The notes under the pieces: model-generated
Databases searched by the model: none
The model's input: only the letters and a program-made list of their open reading frames with translations
What the model was told of the DNA's origin: nothing
Shown: positions 63,834-64,000 of the stretch, piece by piece
Numbering within the stretch: position 1 is the first letter of the stretch
How the letters are laid out: every line of letters begins with the position of its first letter
NCBI RefSeq assembly: GCF_028747805.1
Contig: NZ_CP114887.1
Coordinates: 1,977,501 to 2,041,500 of the forward strand
Direction: 5' to 3'
DNA: 64,000 nucleotides
Source: Solibacillus daqui
GTDB taxonomy: Bacteria; Bacillota; Bacilli; Bacillales_A; Planococcaceae
Program-made: the position numbers and the translations under genes

Positions 63834-64000
63834 AAACAAGATTGACTTTAAGTTCTCTTTTAATTAAAAGCACTCCAATTCCATACACAATAGATATTGC
63901 TAAAGGTACAAGAGTGTAAGCATGTTCAACAAAGAAGCTTCCTAAGATTAGAGCAGAAAAACAGGTTCCTAAAGTAACAAATAAGTAAGCTTTACTTTTA
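63832..64000 (-). CDS. Membrane protein, C-terminal fragment (cut by window edge)
   Basis: Only the last 55 codons or so are present, ending in TAA (minus strand) at 63832-63834. They encode two hydrophobic segments (KAYLFVTLGTCFSALILGSF, and LVPLAISIVYGIGVLLI) with a basic end KRELKVN in the cytoplasm. It is therefore the end of a polytopic membrane protein of unknown type. A terminator overlaps the stop codon. Confidence 0.6.
   Translation of the reverse strand, partial: KSKAYLFVTLGTCFSALILGSFFVEHAYTLVPLAISIVYGIGVLLIKRELKVNLV

Overview
The window is low-G+C chromosomal DNA from a spore-forming member of the Bacillales, most likely the Lysinibacillus/Solibacillus (Planococcaceae/Caryophanaceae) group. 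The evidence is a gamma-type small acid-soluble spore protein, two CotB-like coat proteins, and YpjP, YpmR, YpmS and YozE homologues. Strong AGGAGG-type ribosome binding sites with frequent TTG/GTG starts, a long (Lactobacillus casei-type) thymidylate synthase and gene orders shared with Bacillus subtilis (ypjP..thyA-dfrA; ypmR-ypmS-msrA/msrB; odhA-odhB) agree. The genus is inferred; there is no rRNA in the window.

Layout. 0-6 kb: a truncated MFS exporter divergent from an SgrR-like regulator, a DUF2252 protein, and an XRE regulator with two small membrane proteins. 6-7.4 kb: an RsgA GTPase preceded by its own promoter, a 24-codon upstream ORF and an intrinsic terminator, arranged like an attenuator. 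7.6-16 kb: hypothetical and sporulation genes including a repeat-expanded gamma-SASP, then cardiolipin synthase, an M3 oligopeptidase and a nucleoid-associated protein. 16-23 kb: a decayed zone with two CotB-like genes flanking a dead ArsB-type transporter, an intact paralogue of that transporter, and remnants of two IS3-type and one IS110-type elements. 23-34 kb: conserved core with ypjP, thyA-dfrA (dTMP and folate cycle), a TrhA/hemolysin III protein, DegV, ypmR-ypmS, msrA-msrB (methionine sulfoxide repair), a CHASE3-type chemoreceptor and yozE.

34-46 kb is an accessory island that starts at deoD. Behind the intact deoD lie four further copies of its 3' tail, each keeping the deoD frame and stop codon and becoming more diverged with distance. 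They separate blocks of unrelated cargo: DinB-like protein, lytic transglycosylase/SH3/copper-amine-oxidase-type protein, flavin-nucleotide-binding protein, YdjM-like membrane protein, P-loop kinase, lipoprotein, acetyltransferase, MazG-like pyrophosphatase and a HEPN-like protein. I interpret this as serial accretion at the deoD 3' end. The island ends with an intact IS3 element inserted in the loop of a terminator.

46-64 kb returns to core and envelope genes: a lipoprotein-like protein, a CtpA/B-type S41 protease, a CobW/G3E GTPase, a CAP-domain secreted protein with Pro-rich repeats, murG, an acetyltransferase, dapF, a PAS-GGDEF protein, an ArlRS-like two-component system and odhA-odhB (2-oxoglutarate dehydrogenase). 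The window ends in a truncated membrane protein gene. I saw no rRNA, tRNA, CRISPR array, complete prophage or replication origin.
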